Shown here piece after piece: positions 29,747-42,700 of a stretch of 64,000 bases of DNA. Position 1 is the first letter of the stretch. Each line of letters begins with the position of its first letter. The DNA lies in NCBI GenBank assembly GCA_024516035.1, contig CM044962.1, positions 2,603,027-2,667,026 on the forward strand, read 5' to 3'. The DNA comes from Bactericera cockerelli. Lineage: Eukaryota > Arthropoda > Insecta > Hemiptera > Triozidae. The notes below the pieces were generated by a model, which saw only the letters and a list, made by a program, of their open reading frames with translations, was not told the DNA's origin and did not search any database. The position numbers were made by a program, and so were the translations under genes.

Positions 29747-29925
29747 CGATTTTGTAATACCTCTATGGAACGAAGTCTCGATTTGCGTACTGTCTCAGAA
29801 GGGTAAAACCAGTGCTAAGTCATGGTCATGACTTAAGAACTCGATTTTGTCTATGAGTTTCGCCCTAATAGAGTACGCTACGCAATCCGAGACTTAGCTC
29901 CTCAGAGGTATTACAAAAACGTCTA
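29747..29925. mobile_element. small inverted-repeat element (MITE-like)
   Basis: TTTTGTAATACCTCTATGGA at the left matches, inverted, CTCAGAGGTATTACAAAAAC at the right. The imperfect arms are about 45 bp with a ~75-bp middle. A lone arm-like copy is near 55545-55570. No clear target duplication was found. Confidence 0.5.
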
Positions 29926-30012
29926 TTAATGTTGCCCTCAGATTCTCCTCGACAAAAATTCTGTCCCAAGAAAAGATAGTTTGACGTTCCGTACGTTCGT
30001 CCTTTGGGGTTA

Positions 30013-30095
30013 CGCCAGCCTCCGTGGCGTAACAGTTGTGACTACTTTTCGCACAGAAAATGCTGTTCCCTCCTAACATGTGAAGCTGGTAGGTC
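30013..30095 (+). mobile_element. SINE family C fragment
   Basis: GCCTCCGTGGCGTAACAG and GAAAATGCTGTTCCCTCC followed by TGTGAAGCTGG match the family C copies. Confidence 0.5.
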
Positions 30096-30401
30096 GGTTT
30101 TTACTGATTTTATTTTTATTATCTGACCTGGTTGCAGGGTTTTTAGTGAAACCTTTACTATGAACACTGCGACCTAATTAGATCTATTGTGACCAGACCT
30201 ACATTTCCTTCATCTAAATTTCATTTTCTTCTTCTTCTTTCTTAATTTTTTACCAAAAGAATCGTCCCCTCCCCTCCTTTCTTCTATATCTCTCACATCC
30301 TTTTCAACTCTGTCTCTGTCATTATAAGTTAGCTCCTAGCTGAGGGGAATTATGTTGTAAATTATAAAAACCAATAAAACAATTTATAATTTTATCAATA
30401 A

Positions 30402-30441
30402 AAAAATCCCAATACAGGCTTTGGCCTGTATTGGGATTTTT
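30402..30441. repeat. perfect 18-bp hairpin, 4-nt loop
   Basis: AAAAATCCCAATACAGGC pairs exactly with GCCTGTATTGGGATTTTT around a TTTG loop, directly after an A-rich tail. Confidence 0.85.
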
Positions 30442-30588
30442 GGGAATTCCTCTCTTTCTGTACATTGCCTCTGCTCCCTTAGCCACACAATCCTCATATC
30501 TTCACAATTTGAGTTTATTCATATCAATTTGATTACATAGGTATAAGCTTCTATTTGATCATTAAGTCTGATTCATCGAACTCTTCAA

Positions 30589-31747
30589 TTAATTCTGTGA
30601 AAAGATGTCTAAACATGGTAACCCGCAATTTTCAATTTTTTCAGGACGGTGTTTTTTCGTTTTTTTTTTTACTAAAATAATTTTATATTTTTTGTATTAA
30701 AACTTTAAAGCTTCATTTTTGGAACATAAGGCAGAATGTTCTCGAGCTTTATAGTGATAGATCTATTTAAAAAAAATATTGAGTAGGAATTAAAATATTT
30801 AACTTTTTCTTCCTGCTAACATGTTTTGATATCTTACAGATACTGTGAAAAAGACGTTTTCGAAAGTGTAAATTATGATAAGTCCCTTGCTTTTTCTGCC
30901 ATCTTTCATATCAAATGAAAGCAGTCATTACAAACTAGACAAACAAGGATAATTACATGTCTTATTTTGCCATCGTTTACAATGAGTGAAAGAGTCGTTT
31001 TTATGAGGGCAATTTATGTTAAACGTACTAATTAGGTAGTACGTTTACTTTACTTTATTAGTCTGAGTAGTCACGGTTGCCGAGTGTTATCATGCTCGGC
31101 TTTGCACGCAGGTGATCCGGGTTCGAATCCCGGCGGGGTCAGAATTTTTCCGCTCTGTACTTTAGTTGTCGGGGTTGACTCATACCTCGTGAGGACAAAC
31201 TCGGCACCTCATCATGTTGTACGGATGGCGCCAAAGCATGTCTAGAGCATTTATCATCATATGCCGCTTTCAAAGTTTACAAATGTAGCAAGTACAAAAG
31301 ATGGTAGAACTTGATAAATGATTTTCCTATTCTGACATCTTGTAATTCTTGAGAAAGTAAAAATTTTGTGCGATACCAAATTCTGATAACGTCCTTTATC
31401 ATATTTTGCCCAGTTCATTATACTGCAATAATACGATTTCGTCAGACGGCAAAATATGACACTGGACTTGATCAAGTTTATCCATCTTATGAAAGATAGA
31501 ATTTGTTGAAAAGTAAAAGATTTTTTCTTGTTAAGATACTTGAACATGCTTTACCACCTTTTGAACTTTCGAAAATGTCACTTATCACGTTTTTTTTCAA
31601 AATTATTATCCAAGAAACTATAAATCGTAGCGAAATTCTGATGCTACCAGTAGATAGAGCTCGTTGAGTACATTAGGAATCTGTTAATAACTCAATTTCG
31701 AAAAAAATGCGGGTTACCATGTTTAGCCATCTTTTCACAGAATTATT
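30589..31747. mobile_element. candidate DNA transposon with ~45-bp terminal inverted repeats
   Basis: AATTCTGTGAAAAGATGTCT then AAACATGGTAACCCGCA at the left end is matched, inverted, by TGCGGGTTACCATGTTTAG and CATCTTTTCACAGAATT at the right end. No transposase is visible inside. A family D SINE is nested at 31075-31205. Confidence 0.6.
31075..31205 (+). mobile_element. SINE family D copy
   Basis: TGATCCGGGTTCGAATCCCG gives the B-box, then TTCCGCTCTGTAC and a body ending GAGGACAAAC. Confidence 0.65.
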
Positions 31748-32625
31748 ATTAATCGTGAATGATGGAAGTTACTAGATAAATTCAATTCAAGCCCTCTGCC
31801 AGAAAAACATACTTCAAATTTGCATGTAATGACAATAGATTAGATTGAGAAAAAAAAAACACAGTAATGAGTACCCACAAAACCTGTGGTTGTACCACAA
31901 AATAATTTATCCAGAAATGAGTTCAGCAGAATTTCGAATAAATTAATCAATAATTGCTAATATACAGAATAAACTTTCTATAAAATGTAGGTTATATGGA
32001 AGCTTACTCTTATGTATATAAAACTATGTAAATAACAAGAACGAAATGTAAAAAAATAAAAGTGAAATAATATTCTACAGTTATTTCAGTATACAATTTC
32101 TTTTAAAGTAAACTCATTCCCGGTAGTTTGTCTTCTCAAAGACAAAAGACTATTAAGGATATCTGAGAAAGTCTTTTGGTGTCGTCTTAGGATATTTTAC
32201 ATAGTTTTGAACTATTACTGTCACTTAGCTGGATTTGCCTGATAAAGTCGAGGAAAAGTGCCCTGAAGTAATGCAAAAACGGTTTCGGGGCTCAAATACC
32301 TTCTTAAATTCATTTTTAAATAAAAAAATATTCATAAAAAAAGTTAGGGATTGGTTGATCTACTTCTTCTTAGTACCGCCAATTATTCCTTACTCTTAAG
32401 AATCATTTTCAAATTTCGACCGCTAAAAAACCTGACAAAAAAGCTTCTACAAGTCCGTCAAAAATATCAAATCAATCATTTAGCTTCATAAAAAATGGTT
32501 ATTCAAGATATTTTAGACTCGCCAAATTATCCAATCCAACATGATAACATTCAAAGATGATCCATATCCAACTTCTTTAAAGTATTTCCTCAGAATCCCT
32601 AACCATCCTTAAAACTTCGGTGTAG
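31748..32625. other. intergenic, nothing recognised
   Basis: AT-rich sequence with no ORF or repeat that I can support. Confidence 0.5.
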
Positions 32626-32629
32626 AATT

Positions 32630-35600
32630 CACCTCGCCGCAGAATCCCACCTCTTCAATCCTCTCCTCAGAATCCCACCTCTTCAATAATCTCCTCAGAA
32701 TCCCACCTCTTCAATCCTCTCCTCAGAATTCCACCTCTTCAATACTTTCCTTACAGAATCCCACCTATTCAAGCCTCTGCTCAGAATCCCACCTCTTAAA
32801 GCACCCTCTCCTCAGAATCTTACCTCTTCAAGTCTCTCCTCCAAATCCCACCTCTTCAATCCTCTCCTCAGAATCCCACCCCTTCAAGAACCCTCTCCTC
32901 AGAATACCACCTATTCAAGCATTTTCTCAGATTCCGACCTCTTCAAGCCTCTCCTCAGAATCCCACCACTTCAAGCCTCTCCTCAGAATCCCACCACTTC
33001 AAGCCTCTCCTCAGAATCCCACCTCTTCAAGCCTCTCCTCAGAATCCCACCTCTTCAAGCCTCTCCTGAGAATCCCAACCCTCCAAGGACCCTCTCCTCA
33101 GAATCCCACCTATTCAATCCTCTCCTCAGAATCCCACCTCTTCAATACTCTCCTTAGATTCCCACCTATTCAAGCCTCTTCTCAGAATCTCACCTCTTCA
33201 AGCCTCTCCTTAGAATCTCACCTCTTCAATCGTCTCCTCAGAATCCCACCTCTTCAATCCTCTCCTCAGAATCTCACCTATTCAAGCCTTTTCTCAGAAT
33301 ACCACCTCTTCAATTCTCTCCTTAGAATACCACCTATTCAAACCTTTTCTCAGATTCTCACCTCTCCAAGTCTCTCCTCCAAATCCCACCTCTTCAAGCC
33401 TCTTCTCAGATTCCCACCTCTTTGAGTCTCACCTCAGAGACAAATGATTTATTTATTATTATGTATTATTACCTCTTCAATACTCTCTTAAGAATCGCAA
33501 ATCTTCAAGCCTCTTCTCGGATTCCCACCTCTTCATTACTTTCCTCAGAATCCCACCTCTTCAAGCCTCTGCTCAGAATCCCACCTCTTCAAACCTCTCC
33601 TCAGAATCCCACCTCTTCAAGTCTCTCCTCAGAATCCCACCTCTTCAATCCTCTCCTCAGAATCTCACCTCTTCAATCCTCTCCTCAGAATCTCACCTCT
33701 TCAATCCTCTCCTCAGAATCCCACCTCTTCAATCCTCTCCTCAGAATCTCACCTCTTCAATCCTCTCCTCAGAATCTCACCTCTTCAAGCCTCTCTTCAG
33801 AATCCCACCTCTTCAATCCTCTCCTCAGAATCTCACCTCTTCAATCCTCTGCTCAGAATTCCACCTCGTCAAGTCTCTCCTCAGAATCCCACCTCTTCAA
33901 GCCTCTCCTCAGAATCCCACCTCTTCAAGTCTCTCCTCAGAATCCCACCTCTTCAATCCTCTCCTCAGAATCTCACCTCTTCAATCCTCTCCTCAGAATC
34001 TCACCTCTTCAATCCTCTCCTCAGAATCCCACCTCTTCAATCCTCTCCTCAGAATCTCACCTCTTCAATCCTCTCCTCAGAATCTCACCTCTTCAAGCCT
34101 CTCTTCAGAATCCCACCTCTTCAATCCTCTCCTCAGAATCTCACCTCTTCAATCCTCTCCTCAGAATCTCACCTCTTCAAACCTCACCCTAGAATCCCAC
34201 CTCTTCAAGCCTCTCCTCAGAATCCTACCTCTTCAATACTCTCCTTAGAATCCCACCTATGCAAGCCTCTTCTCAGATTCCCACCTCTTCCAGTCTTTCC
34301 TCAGAGACAAATGATTTATTTATTATTATGTATTATTACCTCTTCAATACTCTCCTAAGAATCGCAAATCTTCAAGCCTCTTTTCGGATTCCCACCTCTT
34401 CAAGTCCCTCCTCAGATTCTCACCTCTTCAATCCTCTGCTCAGAATTCCACCTCGTCAAGTCTCTCTTCAGAATCCCACCTCTTCAAACCTCTCCTCAGA
34501 ATTCAACCTCTTCAATCCTCTCATCGAATCCCACCTTTTCAATCTCTCTCCTCAGAATCCAATCTCTTCATTCCTCTCCTCACAATACCACCCCTTCAAG
34601 TACCTTCTCCTCAGAATCCCACCTCTTCAATACTCTCCTCAGAATTCCACCTCTTCAATCTTCTCCTTAGAATCCCACCTCTTCAAGCCTCTGCTCAGAA
34701 TCTCACCTCTTCAATCCTCTCCTCAGAATCCCACCTCTTCAATACTCTCCTTAGAATCCCACCTCTTCAATCCTCTCTTCAGAATCTCACCCCTTCAAGG
34801 ACCCTCTCCTCAGAATCCCACCTCTTCAAGCCTCTCCTTAGAATCCCCCCTCTTTCAAACCTCTTCTCAGATTCCCACCTCTTTGAGTCTCACCTCAGAG
34901 ACAAATGATTTATTCATTATTATGTATTATTACCTCTTCAATACTCTCCTCAGAATCCCACCTCTTCAATCCTCTCCTCAGAATCCCACCTCTTCAATCC
35001 TCTCCTCGGAATCCCACCTCTTCAATGCTCTCCTCACAATCCCACCCCTTCAAGTACCTTCTCCTCAGAATACCACCAATGCAAGCCTTTTCTCAGATTC
35101 CCACCTCTCCAAGTCTTGGAGGAGAGACTCCCACCTCTTCAAGCCTCTCCGCCACCTCTTCAAGCCTCTCCTCAGAATCCCACCTCTTCAAGCTTCTCCT
35201 CAGAATCCCACCTCTTCAATCCTCTCCTCAGAATCTCACCTCTTCAATCCTCTCCTCAGAATCCCACCTCTTCAATCCTCTCCTCAGAATCTCACCTCTT
35301 CAATCCTCTCCTCAGAATCTCACCTCTTCAAGCCTCTCTTCAGAATCCCACCTCTTCAATCCTCTCCTCAGAATCTCACCTCTTCAATCCTCTCCTCAGA
35401 ATCTCACCTCTTCAAACCTCACCCTAGAATCCCACCTCTTCAAGCCTCTCCTCAGAATCCTACCTCTTCAATACTCTCCTTAGAATCCCACCTATGCAAG
35501 CCTCTTCTCAGATTCCCACCTCTTCCAGTCTTTCCTCAGAGACAAATGATTTATTTATTATTATGTATTATTACCTCTTCAATACTCTCCTAAGAATCGC

Positions 35601-36560
35601 AAATCTTCAAGCCTCTTTTCGGATTCCCACCTCTTCAAGTCCCTCCTCAGATTCTCACCTCTTCAATCCTCTGCTCAGAATTCCACCTCGTCAAGTCTCT
35701 CTTCAGAATCCCACCTCTTCAAACCTCTCCTCAGAATTCAACCTCTTCAATCCTCTCATCGAATCCCACCTTTTCAATCCTCTCCTCAGAATCCAATCTC
35801 TTCATTCCTCTCCTCACAATACCACCCCTTCAAGTACCTTCTCCTCAGAATCCCACCTCTTCAATACTCTCCTCAGAATTCCACCTCTTCAATCTTCTCC
35901 TCAGAATCCCACCTCTTCAAGCCTCTGCTCAGAATCTCACCTCTTCAATCCTCTCCTCAGAATCCCACCTCTTCAATACTCTCCTTAGAATCCCACCTCT
36001 TCAATCCTCTCTTCAGAATCTCACCCCTTCAAGGACCCTCTCCTCAGAATCCCACCTCTTCAAGCCTCTCCTTAGAATCCCACCTCTTCAAACCTCTTCT
36101 CAGATTCCCACCTCTTTGAGTCTCACCTCAGAGACAAATGATTTATTCATTATTATGTATTATTACCTCTTCAATACTCTCCTCAGAATCCCACCTCTTC
36201 AATCCTCTCCTCAGAATCCCACCTCTTCAATCCTCTCCTCAGAATCCCACCTCTCAAAGCCTCTCCTCCACCTCTTCAATCCTCTCCTCGGAATCCCACC
36301 TCTTCAATGCTCTCCTCACAATCCCACCCCTTCAAGTACCTTCTCCTCAGAATACCACCAATGCAAGCCTTTTCTCAGATTCCCACCTCTCCAAGTCTTG
36401 GAGGAGAGACTCCCACCTCTTCAAGCCTCTCCGCCACCTCTTCAAGCCTCTCCTCAGAATCCCACCTCTTCAAGCTTCTCCTCAGAATCCCACCTCTTCA
36501 ATCCTCTGCTCAGAATCCCACCTCTTCAATCCTCTGCTCAGAATCCCACCTCTTCAAGCC
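32630..36560 (-). repeat. 28-bp satellite-like array seeded by the receptor stop codon
   Basis: About 130-140 copies of a unit that on the minus strand reads GGCTTGAAGAGGTGGGATTC plus TGAGGAGA. The first unit coincides with the last codons and TGA of receptor exon 10 (GAGGCTTGAAGAGG). A spacer with ATGATTTATTTATTATTATG recurs at about 33447, 34311, 34907, 35546 and 36138, and the block 34209-34905 reappears at 35440-36130. There is therefore a higher-order repeat of about 1.23 kb. Spacers contain AATAAA on the receptor strand. Confidence 0.93.
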
Positions 36561-36760
36561 TCTTCCTCGAAGCTCATGGTCATCAAACTCATCTTCTTCT
36601 CCGCCACCTTGCTATGGAGGACATCGATGGGCGTGGAGTCGTCGTAGAGGGAGGGAGCTTGGAAGATGATGAGGACAGTGCCCATGATGCAGGCGATGGT
36701 GAAGATCCAGAGGAAGAGGCGGTCCAGCACCATCGCGACGTACTTCCAGTCTTCTATCAC
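36554..36760 (-). CDS. nAChR alpha exon 10 (TM4, stop)
   Basis: It starts GTG after CCGCAG and encodes [20 protein letters not shown], the rest of TM4, [18 protein letters not shown] and a methionine-rich tail ending FEEEA. The TGA is inside the first unit of the 28-bp array. Confidence 0.93.
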   Translation of the reverse strand: MIEDWKYVAMVLDRLFLWIFTIACIMGTVLIIFQAPSLYDDSTPIDVLHSKVAEKKMSLMTMSFEEEA

Positions 36761-39700
36761 CTGCGGACAGAGACAGAGAAAACGTGAAGTGATTAGTTCA
36801 TGGTTGTCAAGACAAAAAATAATAAGACTCTGAGGGTTAGGTGGTAAAAAATGCTTTGAGCATTAACCTCGCCTGGTGTTTACGTTCCACTAAAAAATAT
36901 TTTACTTCCGAAAAATTTCTAATATTAGAAATCGGAAGTATTGTGTTCGTTTTTGTAAAAAAATAGTATTTTTTTGCTCCGATTTCAATTTTTTTCATAT
37001 TTCTCGAAGTTTCATAACCTCCTGAGCAAATTTGGTTTTGTGTCCGTCTGTCGGTCTGTTAAAAGTATTCCTTGTAAAGCGAAAATCTCGGAAACTACTC
37101 GACGGATTTTTATAGGAGATATTCTGTAGAATACTGTAGATGGTCCCATTTTAAATCCATCAAATTCGTACTAGCGGTTCTGGGTGAAAGAGACCATGCG
37201 CCTCATTACTAACGTTTTACTTAAAGGCTTATATCTCGTGAACAGTAGGCCGATTTAAATTTTGTATGTATATGCATATTATTGTTTGCATAGGTTATTT
37301 ATATTAATGTTTTAATTAATTATAATTTAATCCTGATATTAAAGAAAATCCGAAATTTTGGACAACAAAGTCAAAAAATAAGGACCACGACTTGCCGATA
37401 CAGAATTTTTTGTAGAATCTAGAAAAAAAGGTATTCTACCATATAAAACAAATTTGAAGAAAATCGGTTCAGTCGTTTTGGAGATACAAGTAATTTTGTA
37501 TAAAATCTCAAAATTGGCACGTGTTTACAATGTGAAACAATCACGAGGAAGTATTGTGTCCATAATTGGCAGTGTTTTTATTATTATTATTAACTATTTT
37601 TCGATATTCATTTCTCACATTTTCAAACTTGTCCTTGTTGCGCACGTGCTGCGCTATGAAGCGCGAGTCCTCGATGGTTTTCTCGATCTCCCGCGCGGGG
37701 CGACGCGGCAGCAGCATCAGCTGATTGTCGAAGGTGGGACTGGCGTCCTGGGTGGGCGGACACAGGGACGTGGGACTGAAGAGGATGTCCTCCGACTCCA
37801 TGGTGGAGATGGGCAGTGGGTCCCCGTAGCAGGGGACCACGGTGCTGCCTGGGGGCGAGGAACAGTTTGTTTAGAGAGTGGTTGAATTATTATTATTATA
37901 TTATTATTATTATACAATTGTTTATTAGATACAAAAGGACAGTATGTACATATAAATAATAATTATAACAGTGAAAAAATGAAAAAAACAATATATACAA
38001 TAAAAATGAAGAAGAATAGAAACACATGTCCTAACTAAAGGGCGGGGTTATTGCCTATGGCAATCTCTTCCACCCAACCTTTTGAAGCCGAAAGACCTAA
38101 GTTTCCTAGTTCCTGGGGGTTTAACAAAGAAAAAGCCGCTGGTTCAATAACGCTACTACGAAAGGTGTATTAAGGAGTATTAAATTTACACGGAAAGATA
38201 AAAGGAAGAAATAGACTACTACTACGAAATGAGATTGGAGGGTCTTACCTTGAGTACTTGTACCAATTACTTACGCGGCTTACGCCTTTAGAAGTGGATC
38301 AAAGGTGGTAGATCGAGGAAGGAGAGAAGACGTACCCTGACCACTTGTTGTCACAATCTGAACGAGGCATCGTCATTCCGAATCTATTGTACCGAATTTC
38401 TGGCTTTCTTTATAAGATCATATGATATGCCTGTCATCTGATATCGAAGTGTTATCTCTAACAGTTAGGGGCGTAGAGATCGAGTGATAGGCGCGAGGAA
38501 AGTTTGGAGGCAATTCAAACTAGAGTCACATGGCGTGAACAATGGTCTTTATTTGTACTAGAAAAGTGAGAAGTTGTACTAGATTCATTGCGGGCCTTTT
38601 CTGTTTATACTGATTAAAACAGACAGGTTGGTTGATGACATGGATAATCAGAACTAAAAAAGTTATCATAATTGTGTTAATCACTTTCGTGATGTCACAA
38701 CTACTCAAACTCGTTTTAATAAATCTACGCTGAAACCGGGACTTGAACCGCCGACCTCCAGGTTACAAGTCCGCCGCCTTATCGATCAAGCTACTGAGTT
38801 CCGTAGGAACACCTGTTTGGTGTCACTGACAGAGTTGCCGTCATGATGAAATTGCCATGAAATGGATAATCAGAACTATTACCTGCTGACGAGAGCAAAT
38901 AAGCTCAAAACAGCTGTCCTGGTATGTTCTGATATTCGAGTATATTTAGTACAACTTCTCACTTTTCTGTTATTATTAAACAAGTTGGATCAAGTTTTAT
39001 TTACAAAATAATAACACAGAATATATACATAAATAGATATTAAAATTAAGAAAACAAAACTTGATCAAGGGCGGTGCTAATGCCAACGGCATTCTCTTCT
39101 GTTTATACTGATTTGTTTAAGAATACATTACTGTAGGGAAGATTGTTTTTTAGTTATGTGAAACTAAATGGTTTTAATATATTTTTTAAAACATTTTAAA
39201 TATACAACCCAGCACCATCTTCGCAACCCAGTCCTCTTATCTTCTTTCTTGTTCCTCTTATTGTCAGTCCTCTAATCATCCCGTCTAATCATATCGCAAC
39301 CCAGTCCTCCCTTGTGTTAACTTGTGTATTCGTCTCAATTTTTCCGTCCATCTTCTTTTGAATCCATCAAACAAACCGTTTAGGGGACGGGACTATTGTA
39401 TTGCACTTAAAAATAAATAAATAAATTAAATTAAAAAAAATAAAAATAAATAGGGAGTAAACCAGCATTGGTCTACTCCCTATTTGTAAAGTCAATGGTA
39501 GAAGTGCTGAGTCCTTCCTCCACTGTCTGGCTACGATCGTTCACGATGACGCCACCCTATGATGATGAAACAAACCGTGCACCCACCTGTATTGGACACG
39601 TCAACAAACCGTGCACCCACCTGTATTGGACACGTCAACAAACCGTGCACCCACCTGTATTGGACATGTCAACAAACCGTTTGGGGGACTATAAATAGGG

Positions 39701-42700
39701 AGTAGACCAGCATTGGCTTGGTTCTGGGGGTCCTTGTCAATTATTAGCCTCCTTGTAAAGACAGTGGTAGAAGTGCTGAGTCCTTCCTCCACTCTCTGGC
39801 TACGATCGTTCACGATGACGCCACCCTATGATGATGAAACAAACCGTGCACCCACCTGTATTGAACACGTCAACAAACCGTGCACCCACCTGTATTGGAC
39901 ACGACAGCAAACCGTGGTGCACCCACCTGTATTGGACACGTCAACAAACCGTGCACCCACCTGTATTGGACACGTCAACCAACCGTACACCCACCTGTAT
40001 TGGACACGTCAAACAAACCGTGCACCCACAGGTACGTGAAGTTGGCTGACACCCACCTGTATTGGACACGTCAACAAACCGTGCACCCACCTGTATTGGA
40101 CACGTCAACAAACCGTGCATCCACCTGTATTGGACACGTCAACAAAGCGTGCACCCACAGGTACGTGAAGTTGGCTGACACCCACCTGTATTGGACACGT
40201 CAACAAACCGTACACCCACCTGTATTGGACACGTCAACCAACCGTACACCCACCTGTATTGGACACGTCAAACAAACCGTGCATCCAGAGGTACGTGAAG
40301 TTGGCTGACACCCACCTGTATTGGACACGTCAAACAAACCGTGCATCCAGAGGTACGTGAAGTTGGCTGAACCGTGCACCCACCTGTATTGGACACGTCG
40401 TAGCGGGAAGGTGGCAAGGAAGGGATGTCGAAGTCAGTCTGGTAGCGCGCCCCGTAGTCCACATAGTCAGGCACATCAAACACCTCGGTCAGCACGCCAT
40501 CGGGCGGCTTGTCAAGGTCGTCCTCGTCGTCCTTGGCGGGTCGCTGGATGAACAGGACGCGCGGCAGGAACTGGATGAACACCTTGTACACCTGGGGGAC
40601 AGGAGATACCAGGTCAGACTGATTTTTCTATTTTTTTTTTTTTAATTTTTTTTTTTTTTTTTTTTTTAAGGATGATGAGTGTTTCATTTATTTGACAGGA
40701 GATCTCAGGTTAGACTGATTTTTCTATTTTTTTTTTTTATTATTATTATTTTTTTTTTTTTTTTAAGGATGAGTGTTTCATAGCCGTTTTTATTTCGTAG
40801 CCATGAAACAGGAGCTACTGTAGACGCTTGTGGTCTGTGTTGTAGCTTTTGTTTTGTTTTCGTTTTGTTTATTTGATTTTGTTTGATGTTTATTTACAGA
40901 GGAGACTTAACAATCAGAGTCCTTGCTCCTTGTTTGTTTTTTTTTGTGACAGTACCAGGAGACTTGATCATAGATTTGCTCCTGGTGTAAAAGCCTTTTC
41001 GGGGTGCTTCACACCCTCAAAAGGAGAAATCCTGTTGTACTGTCCGGGTAGCTCAGTGGTAAAGGCGGCACTCTGTGAATCCAGAGGTTCCAGAGTTCGT
41101 GGGTTCGAAACCCAGCTGGGGCATGACAAGTTATCCTCCCATTTGGGATTTTATACCGCATAATAATATGTCTTCGGCTTACTGCTGGAATAATGGGACT
41201 TTATAATAGTCCTTATTGGGCAGTATAAATAAGGCGATATTATTATTTATTTATTTATTTACAGAGGACACTTAACAATCAGAGTCCTTGCTCCTTGTTT
41301 GTTTTTACCAGGAGAACAATACAATACCAGAACAATACCAGGAGACTTGATCATTTGCTCCTGGTATAACACCCTCTCGGGGGTGCTTTACACCCTCAAA
41401 GGGAGAAATCCTGTTGTTCTTTTGTTGTAAGTCCGTCCGGGTAGCTCAGTGGACCGGAATTGCCAGCTTCACATATTCTGAGGGAACAGAATTTTCTGTG
41501 CGAAAAGTCTGCTCCGACCGGGAATCGAACTCAGGATCTCTGGACGACGAGCAGTAGTCACAACCGTTACGCCACGGAGGCTGAGAGTGTAAAGGCACCT
41601 TAAGAGTATCACCTATCAGAGCAACTTTGCCTTGATCTGAAGTCAGACATATGCGTATTCAACTTACTACTCTCTTTAAAATATTAAACCAAATAATCGA
41701 CTGTGATCTTAAAACTAAAGTTACCTACAATAGTCTATCTAGTCGTACTCGTAATGTAGGTTTTAATTTTTAACATTCCATCAAATTCTTTTTCTTCACA
41801 TTCTCCCCTCCATAAAATGCTTGATCTTTTTAATAAACACCAGAACAGCCTGTCACTCTCCACCACCTTCAACTCATTTCTCTGCTCTCTCCCTCTCTGA
41901 AATTGAAAATTAATTACTATTTTTCCCCCATTATTTCTTTTTGCACAATATTATTATGTATTTGTTTCAATGTGATATTTTCAAATAATTGTAATTTTAG
42001 AAACCCTAGATATAAGTTTTATTATGTAATTTATGTATAATGTATTGTAAAATATGACATAAATAAACAATTAAATTATAAGAGTGACGACCAGTGTTGA
42101 CTCACCCAGGGCTTCATGACGTGGGTGACGGGGGAGCGGAAGTTGACGTTGAGTACGGCTATCGTCACCACCACACTGAGGGTGACGAGTATCATGGTGA
42201 AGAGGAGGTACTTGCCGAGGAGAGGGACGGTGAGGGAGGTGGGGGGGATGATCTCGGCGAGCAGCAGGAAGAACACGGTGAGGGAGAGGAGGATGGAGAT
42301 GCAGAGGGACACCTGGTCAGAATAATAATAAATACATAAATAAATAATAATTATAAAAAATTACAATTATTATTATAAAAAATTATAATAATAATTGTAA
42401 TTTCCACCAATGGCTTGATCCGTGCTTCACTGTATCAACACACGAAAAAAAAACAACCTGCCTTATTTCATTGTAATTCAACAAATCAGCATTGCCACTC
42501 AAAGAGGCAATGCTGGAAGCATATTGTCAGTGCTTCCAATGAAAAGAGATGACACCTTGTTTTACATATAAATAAAAAATAGATTATCTAGTAAATTTTA
42601 TTGTAAGAAAGATACAGAAAAGCGTGTTACTTGAAATATGCCGTATTGTTAGAAAAGTTATAAGCACCTAGAGAAGAAAGTCCCGCCCTATCTTGTGCTC

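Noticed and set aside
31085..31145. tRNA-like sequence with perfect B-box
   Set aside because: It belongs to SINE family D, with the same tRNA-unrelated 3' body as the other copies.
33422..36787. Long plus-strand ORFs (256, 444, 192, 223 residues) rich in Ser, Pro and Leu
   Set aside because: They are translations of the 28-bp array, which has no stops in these frames. The array is antisense to and derived from the receptor's last exon.
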